Assembly: GCF_900604355.1 (NCBI RefSeq)
Contig: NZ_UWOE01000001.1
Location: forward strand, 1,240,001-1,304,000
From: Luxibacter massiliensis
GTDB lineage: Bacteria > Bacillota > Clostridia > Lachnospirales > Lachnospiraceae
Direction of reading: 5' to 3'
DNA length: 64,000 nucleotides
Shown: positions 17,011 to 24,696 of the stretch, in pieces
Layout of the letters: the number at the start of each line of letters is the position of its first letter
How positions within the stretch are numbered: the stretch's first letter is position 1
The notes under the pieces: model-generated
Databases searched by the model: none
The model's input: the letters and a program-made list of their open reading frames with translations, nothing else
Told to the model about the DNA's origin: nothing
Made by a program: the position numbers and the translations under genes

Positions 17011-17039
17011 TTGTTTTTATATGTAAAAAAAGCTATAAT
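17011..17039 (+). promoter_or_regulatory. asnB promoter
   Basis: TTGTTT (17011-17016), 17 bp and TATAAT (17034-17039) are followed by a leader of about 210 nt. The leader shows no T-box signature and no obvious terminator hairpin. Confidence 0.7.
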
Positions 17040-17255
17040 ATAGGACAAATTATTATAGAAGATAAATTTTTTGTTCTCATACAGGAACTGCCCGGGGGAT
17101 GTATTTCAATCAGAGCTATACTATATGTCTTGTACAGACAGAAAACTGCCGGGCCGGCAATGCCTGTATAGAAAGTATTGCCTGCAAAGCGGCGGTTGTG
17201 CAGCCTGCTGTGGGAGTTTTCAATATAATTTGCAGTAAAAAGGAGACATCGATTT

Positions 17256-19136
17256 ATGTGTGGATTTGCAGGGTTTGTAGGAGAAGTTGAAAATAGAGAG
17301 AATGTACTTATCGATATGATGAATACAATCATACACCGCGGGCCAGACAGCGAGGGGAGGTTTTTGGATGAGGATGCTGCCCTTGGATTCCGGCGGCTCA
17401 GTATTATAGACCTTTCAGAGGTGGGGAACCAGCCTATGTATAATGAGGACAAGAGCCTGGTTCTTGTTTTTAATGGAGAAATTTATAATTATCAGGAACT
17501 GAGGCAGGAATTGATCGAAGCAGGACATGCCTTTGTCTCTAACACAGATTCCGAGACATTGCTCCATGGATTTGAGCAGTGGGGGGAGGGGATCGTAAAC
17601 CGGCTTCGCGGCATGTATGCGTTTGCAATCTGGGACCGTAAGAATAAAAGACTATTTTCTGCGAGAGATATTTTTGGCATTAAGCCTTTATATTATGCAT
17701 GCATGAATGGGACTCTATTGTTCGGGTCAGAGATTAAATCTTTTATGGAGCATCCTAAGTTTGACAAAGTATTCAATGAGGCTGCCCTGGGAAATTATCT
17801 GTCTTTTCAGTTTGTGCCGACCAATGAGACATTTTTTAAAGGTGTATTCTGCCTTCAGCCTGGACATTATTTCACTTATGAGAATGGGGAGATGAAGATT
17901 ACCCGCTACTTTGAGCCAGAGTTTACCGGCAGCTGCAAAAAGACATTTGAGGAAGTGGTGGACGATGTTGAGCAGGTAATGAAGGAATCTGTGGAGAAAC
18001 ATAAAATCAGTGATGTGGAGGTCGCATCCTATTTATCCAGCGGTGTGGATTCAAGTTACCTGACCTATTTAGGGCAGGTGGACCGCACATTTACAGTGGG
18101 GTTTGACGAGGGTAAGTACAGTGAGATCCAGGATGCAAAGGAATTTGCTGCCAGCATTAACATGAAAAATGACGCCAAGGTCATTACTCCCGACGAGTAT
18201 TGGGACCATCTGTCAGATATCCAGTATTACATGGATGAGCCTGTGGCAGATCCGGCGGCAATTGCACTATATTTCCTGAGCCAGGAGGCATCCAAAAAAG
18301 TAAAAGTGGTCCTTTCCGGGGAGGGGTCAGATGAGCTGTTTGGAGGATATAATATTTATTGTGAGCCATTGGAACACACAGGGTTTGACAGGATTCCCCG
18401 GTCCCTGCGCAGGCTGTTGGGGAAATTTGCAGAGTATTGCCTGCCCCGGGGAATGAAGGGAAGAGGGTTCCTGATGCGCCATGGGAAAACGCTTGAGGAG
18501 CGGTATTTTGCCAATGCCACGAATATTTTTACGGAGAGGGAGGCCAATAAGATTCTGAAAAAGGGATGTCTCCCGCAGATACAGAATGTGACCCGCCCAC
18601 TGTATAAGAGGGTGGAAGGGAAAGACCCAGTGACAAAAATGCAGTATGTAGATTTACATTTATGGCTTGTGCATGACATTTTGATGAAAGGCGATAAGAT
18701 GGGAATGGCCAATTCATTAGAAGTGAGGGTACCCTTTTTAGATAAAGAAGTACTGGCACTGGCACAGTCCCTGCCCCTTGAGTATAAGGTGCGTGCACCC
18801 AGGACTAAAGTGGCCCTCAGGGCGGCTGCGGAGAAGGTTATCAGGAGCAAAACTGCTGAGAAGAAGAAATTAGGCTTTCCAATTCCTATCCGGGTGTGGC
18901 TTAAGGAGGAGAAATATTATAATACTGTAAAACAAATGTTTACGTCAGAAGCAGCCAGAAAGTTTTTTAATACGGAAATGCTTGTGAAACTGTTAGATGA
19001 CCACAGAGAGAGTAGACGGACCAATGAAAAGACGGACAATAGCCGCAAAATTTGGACCGTATATATATTCCTTGTGTGGTATGACAGATTTTTTGGGCAT
19101 GGGAAACCTGTGCATCCTGCTGTAAATGCCAGGTAG
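17256..19136 (+). CDS. asnB: Asparagine synthase (glutamine-hydrolysing)
   Basis: It converts aspartate to asparagine using ATP and glutamine. The start MCGFAGFVG exposes Cys2 of the N-terminal glutaminase; RGPDSEG and FNGEIYNYQELR are its substrate loops. The synthetase half carries the PP-loop ATP motif as SSGVDSSYL and continues with VLSGEGSDELFGGY, LEVRVPFLD and KKKLGFPIP. 626 residues is normal for AsnB. In Bacillus some asnB-type enzymes amidate cell-wall precursors, so the acceptor need not be free aspartate. It is preceded by its own promoter. Confidence 0.94.
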   Translation: MCGFAGFVGEVENRENVLIDMMNTIIHRGPDSEGRFLDEDAALGFRRLSIIDLSEVGNQPMYNEDKSLVLVFNGEIYNYQELRQELIEAGHAFVSNTDSETLLHGFEQWGEGIVNRLRGMYAFAIWDRKNKRLFSARDIFGIKPLYYACMNGTLLFGSEIKSFMEHPKFDKVFNEAALGNYLSFQFVPTNETFFKGVFCLQPGHYFTYENGEMKITRYFEPEFTGSCKKTFEEVVDDVEQVMKESVEKHKISDVEVASYLSSGVDSSYLTYLGQVDRTFTVGFDEGKYSEIQDAKEFAASINMKNDAKVITPDEYWDHLSDIQYYMDEPVADPAAIALYFLSQEASKKVKVVLSGEGSDELFGGYNIYCEPLEHTGFDRIPRSLRRLLGKFAEYCLPRGMKGRGFLMRHGKTLEERYFANATNIFTEREANKILKKGCLPQIQNVTRPLYKRVEGKDPVTKMQYVDLHLWLVHDILMKGDKMGMANSLEVRVPFLDKEVLALAQSLPLEYKVRAPRTKVALRAAAEKVIRSKTAEKKKLGFPIPIRVWLKEEKYYNTVKQMFTSEAARKFFNTEMLVKLLDDHRESRRTNEKTDNSRKIWTVYIFLVWYDRFFGHGKPVHPAVNAR

Positions 19137-19139
19137 GGA

Positions 19140-19164
19140 CAGCCGGCTGGTTAAAGGCCGGCTG
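19140..19164. terminator. GC-rich hairpin after asnB
   Basis: CAGCCGGC (19140-19147) pairs with GCCGGCTG (19157-19164) around a 9-base loop. There is no T-tract, so it may be only a weak terminator or an mRNA 3' end. Confidence 0.4.
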
Positions 19165-19221
19165 CCGCTGGCTTTGGAAGCATGTGGGGGATTTGAATAG
19201 ATTTAAGACAGGGGAGGTTTT

Positions 19222-20574
19222 ATGAGAAGCAGAACAGTACAGCCTATCCGGAAGAGGGGAGGAGGAAAAGAACCCTCCCAGAAGCGTATGAGAAGCAGGA
19301 AAGAGAGAGCAGGCGCTGCCCATGGACATAAAACAGGCAGTTTTCAGGCAGTCCAGAAGAAACGTATAGGGGACACACAGTCCTTAAGGGGCGTTGTTAA
19401 ACCTCCCCCGCCAAAACCCGAACCTTCCACTGGCCATGGGAAGGGCAGGAGAATCCCATATTTTGATTTTGACTTGGTTCTTGTCATTGTATTTCTTATG
19501 TGTTTTGGACTGGTCATGCTTTATAGTACAAGTTCTTATAGCGCCAGGATGGACTTTGAAGGCAACGACATGTATTATTTCTCAAAGCAGGCCCTTGTCA
19601 GTATCCTGAGCTTTGGCGTGATGCTCATTATATCCAGGATCGATTATCATATATATGGAGCCTTCTCCTTTGAGTGCTACATATTTTCTATGATCCTTAT
19701 GGCTCTTGTCCAGACTCCTCTCGGAATAGAAATTTACGGCGCCAGGCGATGGATACAGCTTCCAGGCAATCAGACACTGCAGCCTTCGGAGATTACCAAG
19801 GTTGCTGTAATTTTGTTTATTTCCTATGAACTGTGCCGTATGGAAAAAAAGGCGGCATCCAGGGAAGGGATGCTAAGAGTTTTTATATTTGGCGCCATTG
19901 CTGCCGGAGGGGTATTGTTCCTGACGGAGAACCTGAGCACGGCGATTATCGTCATGGCCATCACCTGTGTCCTGATCTTTGTGGTCCATCCTAAAACCAA
20001 GCCTTTCCTTGTGGCAGCAGGGGCGGCTGCAGCGGCAGCGGCTGCAGGAATCGGGATACTGGCGGCTACTGTCCAAACCAGCGACAACTTTCGCCTGAGA
20101 AGGATTATTACCTGGCTCGATCCAGAAAATCACACAGATACTGGCGGGTTTCAGGTAATGCAGGGACTGTATGCAATTGGCTCGGGAGGTTTTTTTGGCA
20201 AGGGACTGGGAAATAGTACACAGAAGCTGGGGGTCATTCCTGAAGTGCAAAATGACATGATTCTATCGATTGTATGTGAAGAACTGGGTGTATTTGGGGC
20301 AATTGTTATACTTGCGCTGTTTGCACTTCTATTGTACCGCCTTATGTTTATTGCCAGAAATGCCCCTGATTTATATGGATCCCTGCTTGCCACTGGTATT
20401 TTTGCACATATAGCCTTGCAGGTAATATTAAATATTGCTGTTGTCACAAACCTGATACCTACGACAGGGATTACCCTTCCGTTTATAAGTTATGGGGGAA
20501 CTTCCATACTTTTCTTAATGGCAGAAATGGGGATTGCCCTGGGGATTTCCAGAAAAATAAAGATGAATGAATAG
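19222..20574 (+). CDS. FtsW/RodA/SpoVE-family peptidoglycan glycosyltransferase with long basic N-terminus
   Basis: SEDS-family polytopic enzyme that polymerises lipid II into glycan strands. About 75 basic, low-complexity cytoplasmic residues precede the first helix. Then come LMCFGLVMLYSTSSY, LPGNQTLQPSEITKVAVILF, the large extracellular loop with NFRLRRIITWLDPE, and the family signature GLYAIGSGGFFGKGLGNSTQKLGVIPEVQNDMIL with a later TGITLPFISYGGTS. The FtsW-like PEVQND and the FISYGG motifs favour the FtsW/SpoVE branch over RodA. A second homologue is at 31134. The partner class B PBP for this copy is unknown, because no PBP gene is adjacent. Confidence 0.9.
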   Translation: MRSRTVQPIRKRGGGKEPSQKRMRSRKERAGAAHGHKTGSFQAVQKKRIGDTQSLRGVVKPPPPKPEPSTGHGKGRRIPYFDFDLVLVIVFLMCFGLVMLYSTSSYSARMDFEGNDMYYFSKQALVSILSFGVMLIISRIDYHIYGAFSFECYIFSMILMALVQTPLGIEIYGARRWIQLPGNQTLQPSEITKVAVILFISYELCRMEKKAASREGMLRVFIFGAIAAGGVLFLTENLSTAIIVMAITCVLIFVVHPKTKPFLVAAGAAAAAAAAGIGILAATVQTSDNFRLRRIITWLDPENHTDTGGFQVMQGLYAIGSGGFFGKGLGNSTQKLGVIPEVQNDMILSIVCEELGVFGAIVILALFALLLYRLMFIARNAPDLYGSLLATGIFAHIALQVILNIAVVTNLIPTTGITLPFISYGGTSILFLMAEMGIALGISRKIKMNE

Positions 20575-20668
20575 AAGCAGTGGATTCATAATCTGACGAG
20601 TCTATGCCATGAATCAGAACAGCGGGCCAAATGTATATATACTTAGTATGCCCTGGAGAAAAAATAGC

Positions 20669-20697
20669 TTTTCATGTGCTGCAAAATGTGTTATATT
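20669..20697 (+). promoter_or_regulatory. Possible promoter for the DegV gene
   Basis: TTTTCA (20669-20674), 17 bp and TATATT (20692-20697) lie 72 bp before the start. Both hexamers are imperfect. Confidence 0.4.
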
Positions 20698-20768
20698 AGT
20701 ATCTAGTATTTAAAACTACATATAATAGACATGGAATACGCTCTAAGTGTAGTGCAGGAGGTTATCAT

Positions 20769-21608
20769 ATGAGTTATAAAATAGTTGTGGACAGCTGTGG
20801 GGAATTAACAGAAGAGATGAAAAAGAGCAGTGTTTTTGAGACGGCTTCTCTGAGCATGGAGGTAGACGGCACGGTTATTGTGGATGACGAGACGTTTAAT
20901 CAGGCAGATTTTTTGAAGCGTGTGGCAGCCAGTCCGCAATGCCCGAAATCATCCTGCCCTTCTCCAAAGGACTATATGGAGAGGTACCATTGTGATGCAG
21001 AGCGTGTATATGCAGTGACCTTGTCTGCTGAATTAAGTGGTTCATACAATAGTGCAGAGCTTGGAAAAAAATTATATGCAGAGGAATACGGGGAGAAGGA
21101 TATATATGTGTTCAATTCCCGCTCCGCTTCCATTGGGGAGACCCTGATAGCAATGAAAATACAGGAATGTGAAGAGCTTAACATGAGCTTTGGTGAAGTC
21201 ATAGATACAGTGGAGGAGTATATTGCAGGCCAACACACATATTTTGTCCTGGAGACTCTGGATACTTTGAGGAAGAATGGAAGGCTGACCGGCATTAAAG
21301 CGGTTGTGGCCAGTGCCCTGAATATAAAACCCGTAATGGGGGCAAAGCCGGAGGGCGTTATCTGCCAGCTCGGGCAGGCACGGGGAATGAAGAAGGCGCT
21401 GGCAAAGATGGCCGACCACATAGTGGAGGATGCAGAAAATCCACAAGAAAAGATTCTGGCAATCTCCCATTGTAACTGTCCCCAACGGGCAAAGGAAGTA
21501 CAGGAGATGCTGGTTTCCAGAATGAAAGTTAAATCCAGTTTTATAGTAGATACGGCTGGTATCAGTACGATGTATGCAAGCGACGGCGGAATAATAGTTG
21601 TGATATAG
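20769..21608 (+). CDS. DegV family fatty-acid-binding protein
   Basis: 279 residues of the DegV family. The N-terminal SYKIVVDSCGEL, the loop PKSSCPSPKDYMER (TSxPSP-like fatty-acid-contact motif), LSAELSGSYNSAELG and FNSRSASIGETL are characteristic. LETLDTLRKNGRL and ALNIKPVMGAKPEGVI follow in the second domain. Family members bind a fatty acid and some (FakB) present it to the kinase FakA for phosphorylation; no fakA is in this window. Seventy-eight bp separate it from the next small gene. Confidence 0.93.
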   Translation: MSYKIVVDSCGELTEEMKKSSVFETASLSMEVDGTVIVDDETFNQADFLKRVAASPQCPKSSCPSPKDYMERYHCDAERVYAVTLSAELSGSYNSAELGKKLYAEEYGEKDIYVFNSRSASIGETLIAMKIQECEELNMSFGEVIDTVEEYIAGQHTYFVLETLDTLRKNGRLTGIKAVVASALNIKPVMGAKPEGVICQLGQARGMKKALAKMADHIVEDAENPQEKILAISHCNCPQRAKEVQEMLVSRMKVKSSFIVDTAGISTMYASDGGIIVVI

Positions 21609-21686
21609 CGTGGATTGTGATAGAATATCGTACAGATAGGATGGTGCAGTTTTTGTGCCAAAAAGGAGTGCGAAGGAGTTTGGAAT

Positions 21687-21923
21687 ATGAGCCAGGAAAA
21701 AGTAGATCGGTATAAATTAGAAAAGGCCAACAGGAAGAAAACGATAAAGAAGCAGCGGGCCATGAATTATGTGCGGAAGACAGTGCTGGCACTTGCGGCT
21801 TTTGCGCTGGTTGGCTGGCTTGGATATTCAGCATACCAGACATATGATGCGGGCCAGGAGAGGGCGGAGGCAGAAGTCAATTATGATGCTATCAATACGT
21901 ATTTGGAACAGCTTGAAAGCTAA
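21687..21923 (+). CDS. Small single-pass membrane protein, unknown function
   Basis: 78 residues. About 35 highly charged residues rich in Lys and Arg (VDRYKLEKANRKKTIKKQR) precede one membrane helix near 36-54 (VLALAAFALVGWLGYSAY); a short acidic outer segment follows. I recognise no family. The arrangement suggests N-in topology. It lies downstream of degV in the same direction and is followed by a terminator, so it is probably co-transcribed. The start has upstream GGAG elements (AAGGAGTTTGGAAT). Confidence 0.7.
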   Translation: MSQEKVDRYKLEKANRKKTIKKQRAMNYVRKTVLALAAFALVGWLGYSAYQTYDAGQERAEAEVNYDAINTYLEQLES

Positions 21924-22012
21924 GGACAGACTGCCGTCAGGCAAGATGCTGTACTGCGGCGAAGTTTTTTGTGGATGTCAGGCAGACAATTAAATACATT
22001 CTGGACTAATAG

Positions 22013-22064
22013 GCAGCGCCTGTTTTTGTAATATTTAAGGTTACAGAAACAGGCGCTGCTTTTT
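22013..22064 (+). terminator. Intrinsic terminator after the small membrane protein gene
   Basis: Perfect 13-bp arms (22013-22025 and 22047-22059) enclose a 21-base loop, followed by five T residues. Confidence 0.88.
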
Positions 22065-22192
22065 CATTTCATGAAACAACCTCTCTTTATTCCCAAGGGC
22101 AGCGAGCCAAATGGACATGTTTACACGTCCCCTTGACGGCTGCCGCGGGGGTTAAAGACCCGGATGCTTACACAGGGGGGTTTTAACTTCCC

Positions 22193-22236
22193 CCACTGGG
22201 GCCCACTTATAAAATAAATCCCCCACCTTCCCCCAC
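22193..22236 (-). repeat. Inverted-orientation GTGG boxes upstream of mraZ
   Basis: CCAC (GTGG on the minus strand) occurs at 22193, 22203, 22223 and 22233, i.e. at four of five positions of a 10-bp register. This mirrors the forward MraZ-box array about 250 bp downstream. No minus-strand gene begins here. A role as an upstream MraZ site is inference. Confidence 0.45.
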
Positions 22237-22470
22237 CTTTCCTTTTTCAGGTTCCAATCAGATACAATTTTTGGATAATATACTCACTCAGGCAGCCTAT
22301 GGGGCGGCACGTGGATATAAAGAAGTAACTTCTGGCTGGACAGGCGGGCGGGGGTGGCAACCGGTTACATGCCCTGTTTTACGCTCTTTTAACCCATATT
22401 TTACCCGTGAATGGGAGGTTTTGCATATCTCTTTATCCAAAATTTTCTTGGGGTAAATTAAAAAAAGGGG

Positions 22471-22499
22471 TTGAAAATGGTGGGGGAGTGGTTTACAAT
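22471..22499 (+). promoter_or_regulatory. mraZ operon promoter
   Basis: TTGAAA (22471-22476), 17 bp and TACAAT (22494-22499) lie about 80 bp before the mraZ start. The -10 element lies inside the first MraZ box. Confidence 0.75.
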
Positions 22500-22547
22500 G
22501 GTGACAAGTGGTAGAAAGTGGTGGATAGTGGCATAAAGTGGGGGAGA
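22488..22547 (+). promoter_or_regulatory. MraZ-box array (six 10-bp repeats)
   Basis: Six consecutive 10-bp units start at 22488, 22498, 22508, 22518, 22528 and 22538; five begin GTGG and one ATGG, with A-rich spacers. MraZ is known to bind direct GTGG/TGGG repeats on a 10-bp period upstream of its own gene. The array covers the -10 element and the transcription start, so autorepression is likely. Confidence 0.85.
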
Positions 22548-22579
22548 TGTGGAGGCCCACTTAGAAGAAGGGGTTCCGG

Positions 22580-23017
22580 ATGTTATTAGGGGAGTTTAAT
22601 CACACAATTGATGAAAAAGGCCGACTCATCATCCCAGCCAAGTTACGAGACGATTTGGGAGAAAGTTTCGTAATATGTAATGGCTTGGAGGGTTGTCTCT
22701 TTGTGTACTCCATGGACGAATGGAACAAATTCGTTGCTGAATTGGAAACCTTACCACGGATGAATAAAGATGCCAGAATATTCAAGCGCTATTTTTTTGG
22801 AAGTGCGTCAGAGGGGAGCTTTGACAAGCAGGGGAGAGCACTGGTGCCACCTACTTTAAGAAAAGCGGCCGGACTGGAAAAGGATGTTGTCCTGGTAGGA
22901 GTACAGGACCGCGTAGAAATCTGGGATAAGGCACTCTGGGAGGAACGCAGTATGGTCAGCGAAGAGGATCTGGATGCGATTGCAGACAGAATGGAAGCAA
23001 TTGGCATCAGAATTTAG
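22580..23017 (+). CDS. mraZ: Transcriptional regulator MraZ
   Basis: 145-residue protein with two AbrB-like (SpoVT/AbrB swapped-hairpin) repeats. The N-terminal MLLGEFNHTIDEKGRLIIPAK and central GSASEGSFDKQGRALVPPTLR blocks each carry the DxKGR/DxQGR DNA-binding turn. MraZ forms ring-shaped oligomers on its repeat array and controls the dcw (division and cell wall) operon. It has an AGAAGG ribosome-binding site and is the first gene of the cluster, 36 bp before rsmH. Confidence 0.97.
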   Translation: MLLGEFNHTIDEKGRLIIPAKLRDDLGESFVICNGLEGCLFVYSMDEWNKFVAELETLPRMNKDARIFKRYFFGSASEGSFDKQGRALVPPTLRKAAGLEKDVVLVGVQDRVEIWDKALWEERSMVSEEDLDAIADRMEAIGIRI

Positions 23018-23053
23018 CTGTCATTGTACTGCAAAAGACAAATGGAGGATTTT

Positions 23054-23989
23054 ATGGCATTTGGGCACACATCAGTTTTACTTGAAGAAACTGTGGACGG
23101 TCTGGCAATCAAACCAGACGGGACCTATGTTGACGCTACACTTGGAGGAGGCGGACATGCTTTCGAAGTGTGCAGGCACTTAAGCAGTAAGGGGAGTTTT
23201 ATAGGAATAGACCAGGATGCCGCTGCAATTGATGCAGCCGGCGCCCGACTAGTCGGCTTCGGGGAGAGAGTTACAATAATCAGGAGCAATTATTGTGATA
23301 TGAAGTCGAGGCTCCATGAAATAGGCATTGACAGAGTCGATGGGATCCTTATGGATCTGGGCGTATCCTCCTATCAGCTGGATACGGCAGAACGGGGATT
23401 TTCCTACCGCACAGATGCTCCTTTGGATATGAGGATGGATCAAAGACAGAAGATGACAGCAAAGGACATCGTCAATGGCTACAGTGAGTCGGACCTTTAC
23501 CGCGTGATCCGTGATTACGGAGAAGATAAGTTTGCAAAGAATATTGCAAAACATATCGTGGCAGAACGCGGGAAAGGTCCGATTGAAACTACAGGACAGT
23601 TAAATGAAATTATCAGGCGGTCCATACCCATGAAAATTCAAAAAACTGGAGGGCATCCATCTAAAAGAACATTCCAGGCTATCCGTATAGAGTTGAACCA
23701 TGAACTCGAAGTTCTAAAGGATACACTGGACGAAATGATTGATCTACTAAACCCAGGGGGGAGGATATGCATTATTACTTTCCACTCACTGGAGGACCGG
23801 ATAGTAAAAAGTATTTTCAGGAAGAATGAAAATCCTTGTACTTGCCCGGCAGATTTCCCCGTATGTGTATGTAATAAAGTATCAAAGGGGAAAGTGATTA
23901 CAAAAAAACCAATTCTTCCTGGGGAGGAAGAGTTGGAAAATAACAGCCGTTCCAAGAGCGCAAAGCTAAGAATATTTGAACGAAGCTGA
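23054..23989 (+). CDS. rsmH: 16S rRNA (cytosine-1402-N4)-methyltransferase
   Basis: SAM-dependent methylation of C1402 in the ribosomal P site. The start MAFGHTSVLLEETVDGL matches the family and is preceded by GGAGG; an ATG 10 codons earlier lacks a site. Motifs: DATLGGGGHAF (SAM loop), IGIDQDAAAI, ILMDLGVSSYQLD, ERGFSYRTDAPLDMRMD, FQAIRIELNHEL, FHSLEDRIVK. The length of 311 residues is normal. Confidence 0.97.
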   Translation: MAFGHTSVLLEETVDGLAIKPDGTYVDATLGGGGHAFEVCRHLSSKGSFIGIDQDAAAIDAAGARLVGFGERVTIIRSNYCDMKSRLHEIGIDRVDGILMDLGVSSYQLDTAERGFSYRTDAPLDMRMDQRQKMTAKDIVNGYSESDLYRVIRDYGEDKFAKNIAKHIVAERGKGPIETTGQLNEIIRRSIPMKIQKTGGHPSKRTFQAIRIELNHELEVLKDTLDEMIDLLNPGGRICIITFHSLEDRIVKSIFRKNENPCTCPADFPVCVCNKVSKGKVITKKPILPGEEELENNSRSKSAKLRIFERS

Positions 23990-24142
23990 GTTTTAAGGGA
24001 GTATAGCAGATAGATTTGTCAGGAAGGGGAGAGCCTGACGAAACCGAAGACTTAAAGGGCATATTGTAATCCACGCTCACATGCTTTTATGGGCGGGTGG
24101 GTACCATGTGTCCTGCACAGTAATAAGAAAGGGGCAGATTAT

Positions 24143-24685
24143 ATGGCTGCAGGGAGACAGGCATCGGCTAAGAGACAATACCATAATACAAGAAGCAGCC
24201 AAAGACAGGCATATGTCTATGGAAATACAGTACGTAAGCCAGAAACTCTGCCAAAGAAAAGACCTCAGGCACAGCCTGAGAAGCCTGTGCGGACAAGCAG
24301 GCAGGTGCGTAAAAACAGAAAGCGCGCATTAAAAATGAACCCTGCATACGCAGTATTTTTGAGCGCGGCGGCTATATGTGCAGTACTGATATGCGTGGCC
24401 TATCTGAGTATACAGTCTGATATGGTCAGCAGGTCAGAAAATATTTCCGCGCTGCAGGAAGAACTTGCAGATTTGACAGAGCAAAATGATACCGCTTATA
24501 ACGCGGCGGAGGATTCTGTCAATCTGGAGGAAATCCGGAGTAAGGCAATGAACGAGATGGGCATGGTATATGCTGCCAGGGGCAATGTAATAGAGTATAA
24601 GAGTCCCGACAGTGATTATGTGAAGCAGTACAGCGACATACCTTCCGACGGTGTCCTTGCCAAATCAAAGGATTTATCAGATTAA
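24143..24685 (+). CDS. ftsL: FtsL-like cell division protein
   Basis: 180 residues: about 70 basic cytoplasmic residues, one membrane helix near 71-92 (YAVFLSAAAICAVLICVAYL), then a short coiled-coil-like region (ISALQEELADLTEQNDTAY) and a tail. FtsL-type bitopic proteins bind DivIC and DivIB and activate the FtsW-PBP2B septal synthase. Assignment rests on topology and position between rsmH and the PBP genes, because FtsL is poorly conserved. The start at 24143 is chosen for AAAGGGG upstream; the frame extends 18 codons further without a site. Confidence 0.82.
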   Translation: MAAGRQASAKRQYHNTRSSQRQAYVYGNTVRKPETLPKKRPQAQPEKPVRTSRQVRKNRKRALKMNPAYAVFLSAAAICAVLICVAYLSIQSDMVSRSENISALQEELADLTEQNDTAYNAAEDSVNLEEIRSKAMNEMGMVYAARGNVIEYKSPDSDYVKQYSDIPSDGVLAKSKDLSD

Positions 24686-24696
24686 GGATCATAACT

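Larger units (their letters stand above)
16713..17255. other. Intergenic region after tRNA-Pro, 543 bp
   Basis: It contains a small hairpin just after the tRNA (CCCCTG-TTCTG-CAGGGG, 16718-16734, followed by a T-rich run), a degenerate copy of the tRNA 3' end (16893-16930), the asnB promoter (17011-17039) and an asnB leader of about 210 nt. I found no gene and no T-box sequence. Confidence 0.6.
21924..22579. other. Intergenic region before mraZ, 656 bp
   Basis: It contains a terminator (22013-22064), a C-rich stretch with four CCAC boxes on a 10-bp register (22193-22236), about 230 bp without recognisable features, the mraZ promoter (22471-22499) and a forward 10-bp GTGG array (22488-22547). 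Short open frames on both strands are low complexity and lack ribosome-binding sites. Confidence 0.65.

Noticed and set aside
17040..17255. T-box riboswitch before asnB
   Set aside because: The conserved T-box sequence and a terminator/antiterminator pair were not found.
20972..21763. Minus-strand open frame opposite the DegV gene
   Set aside because: Covers a clear DegV family gene; no ribosome-binding site and no recognised domain.
22488..22547. CRISPR-like short repeat array
   Set aside because: Repeats are 10 bp without unique spacers; they fit MraZ boxes in front of mraZ.
22297..22560. Open frames on both strands upstream of mraZ
   Set aside because: Composition follows the C- and G-rich MraZ-box DNA; no ribosome-binding site.
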